From the NCBI GenBank assembly GCA_964020975.1, contig OZ026612.1:134360763-134424762 (forward strand): DNA of 64,000 nucleotides, written 5' to 3'. This stretch comes from Hermodice carunculata (Eukaryota > Annelida > Polychaeta > Eunicida > Amphinomidae). Shown in pieces: positions 62,644 to 64,000 of the stretch (positions within the stretch are counted from its first letter, which is position 1; the number at the start of each line of letters is the position of its first letter). The notes beneath the pieces were generated by a model. It was not told the origin of the DNA. It saw nothing but the letters and a program-made list of their open reading frames with translations, and did no database searches. A program made the translations under genes and the position numbers.

Positions 62644-63943
62644 TCAGAATGATTCATCGTCATCAATGTAGATGATAGCCTCGTCATGCTGGTCAAACTC
62701 AGCTCCTATTGGCTGGTCATTTGGAACAGTTGTGTTTGTGTGCAAGTTCCCCGCATACTCACTTTGCTGTAGGTGGCTGGTGAGCGAACTTCCATAGACA
62801 TTTGTGACTGTATTGTCGCCAATGACAACGGTGGAGTTACGGACCTCCAGATGGTGTATGTGAGGTGCTGACGCTGAGTGGGCTGAATGGGCAGGCTTCC
62901 ATAGAGTTGGGCTTGAGTCGACTACAAAGATAGGAAAGTCAAGGAAATTACACACACACACAGTAGCATAATTGAGTAAAAGACCTGCTCCATGAAGTGT
63001 GCTTCACAGTTGTAATGGGTTTGGTGGAGACAAAAGATCTTCACTGGTTTACTGTAGGTCTTCAGTTTTGTATCAATGGCAATTTCATACTGTTATCTTG
63101 GTAAACTTCTATAAGTGTCAATAACAAAGAACAGATAGGAAATATCAATACGAATACTCTCAAAGAAGCAGATTTTCAAAAACCATACATGTATCTTAAT
63201 TTGATGACAATCTTGCATTTAGATATGTGCATCATTTTTGAAAATCTGCTTCTTTCACGTTGTTCTGTATCAATAATCTCCATCTGTTCAATTATGCTTT
63301 TTGATAAGGTTAATCAAACTCAGAAAAATAATCTGTAATGAGTATATAACTCCTACAAAAGATTTCATTCCTGTGAACCAACAAAAATGGTGTTAGTTCT
63401 CCTGCTAACATACTGGTTGCCAAATAGACCAGAGAGCTGAAATGACTTGATGTGTAATTATAATTTTCACCCTGATAGGATGCATGCACCTCGTCATGCT
63501 CCAAACAAGGAAGCATTTGAGGGTCTTGCTGTGCTAATAAGTGCTCTCCACACAACAAAATTGTCAAAACATGTTTGAGAAATTGCATCATTGAGAAGGC
63601 AATGTATGTTCGCACAGACAGCCCAGAAAGCCCCCACAGTAAAAAGGTCTGCATTCCTTGCAGTACCACTTACATGCACTGTCAGGTCCAATGCTGTCCA
63701 GGCCTATGCTGCCATTTCTTTGGCTGACGCTACCAGGGCTAAAGGAATGCCCGCACAGGGGACAAGTAGCAGTCAGTGCATTACCAACCAGGATGAGACT
63801 ACCCAGGGTGAACCTGTGAGCACACTCATTCCTTGGACAGGTCACTTGCAGGAAATTTCCATTATTGAGTGAGAGCTGCTGCTTTGACAGTGACAGCTTG
63901 GATGAAATGGGCCCAATAGTTGCTACCGACGTCTGGCTCAAAG
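62644..63943 (-). CDS. 3' part of a gene with a paired-cysteine segment and a RHIM-like motif
   Basis: Two exons, 63943-63674 and 62921-62644, joined in phase (T|TC gives Phe), ending in TGA; 181 residues are visible and the 5' part lies beyond the window. The first exon carries CPRNECAHRF and, 20 residues after the second Cys, CPLCGHSF: two Cys pairs suited to zinc binding; the second also resembles a zinc-ribbon knuckle. The second exon has a His/Ser-rich linker, then VRNSTVVIGDNTVTNVYG (62844-62791), then an acidic C-terminus (YIDDDESF). The VVIGDN core resembles the RHIM tetrad I/V-Q-I/V-G of RIPK1, RIPK3 (GVQVGDNNYL) and ZBP1, and the flanking Asn-Ser fits too. RHIMs form amyloid assemblies in necroptosis and TLR-adaptor signalling (established). 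That this is an innate immune adaptor is inference; I do not recognise the full protein. Confidence 0.72.
62791..62844 (-). other. RHIM-like amyloid motif (coding segment)
   Basis: The 18 residues VRNSTVVIGDNTVTNVYG align with human RIPK3 IYNCSGVQVGDNNYLTMQ: Asn and Ser at the start, a Val-X-(Ile/Val)-Gly core (here VVIG) and Asp-Asn directly after it. Seen directly: the residues and their place near an acidic C-terminal tail. Inferred: amyloid formation. The Gln of the tetrad is replaced by Val; tetrad variation is known among RHIM-like motifs. Confidence 0.55.
62922..63673 (-). other. Intron of the RHIM-like gene
   Basis: GT-AG intron of 752 bp with donor AT|GTAAGT and acceptor TTTGTAG. 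Contains an imperfect inverted pair AAGCAGATTTTCAAAAA / GAAAATCTGCTTCTTT (63164-63181 and 63238-63256). Confidence 0.65.
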
Positions 63944-64000
63944 CTGGAAGCACAAAACAAAACAGAAAATGATACAAATAATCATGCTTTATTACTTTAT

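Overview
The window is animal nuclear DNA. It is AT-rich, with GT-AG introns, long introns full of dispersed repeats, many micro- and minisatellites, and remnants of LINE, Penelope-like and DNA transposons. Two genes are recognised by protein content and are metazoan: RIC3 and the 5' part of CNOT11. The style of the repeats (many families carrying TCAAGGTCA, a mollusc-style FLYWCH domain, a hammerhead of the Penelope/retrozyme type) suggests a lophotrochozoan, most likely a marine mollusc. The species cannot be fixed from sequence alone.

Layout. 1-10.2 kb: no gene seen; degenerate repeats, a (TA)n tract and one probable tRNA-derived SINE. 10.58-20.52 kb, minus strand: a complete six-exon RIC3 gene (422 codons). 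Its introns hold a TIR-bearing element with an internal 266-bp tandem duplication, a TTAA-flanked MITE, a duplicated 0.5-kb repeat and a broken Penelope-type reverse transcriptase fragment. 20.52-20.91 kb: a short divergent interval with CCAAT and CACGTG boxes, probably a bidirectional promoter. 20.92-44.02 kb, plus strand: six exons of CNOT11, covering the N-terminal half of the protein. Its introns hold a 1-kb TIR element with a broken PHD finger, a FLYWCH-domain fragment, a hammerhead ribozyme on the minus strand, two LINE fragments, several TTAA MITEs and a large tandem array of a 0.5-kb repeat. The C-terminal exons of CNOT11 are not seen anywhere to the end of the window.

44-62.3 kb: repeats, long (GT)n/(GA)n and (CT)n tracts, and a dense series of minisatellites. 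Among these lie coding-like plus-strand exons with matching phases that end in a stop and AATAAA at 62.3 kb; I do not recognise this gene. 62.64-63.94 kb, minus strand: the last two exons of a gene encoding a paired-cysteine (zinc-binding-like) segment and a motif closely resembling a RHIM, the amyloid signalling motif of RIPK1/RIPK3/TRIF-type proteins.

How the genes relate: RIC3 (an ER chaperone for nicotinic receptors) and CNOT11 (a CCR4-NOT subunit) are functionally unrelated and seem only to share a promoter interval. The items most worth a second look are the hammerhead ribozyme (27187-27228), the RHIM-like protein, the CNOT11 gene whose 3' half is not where expected, and the TTAA MITE families with a long perfect hairpin.
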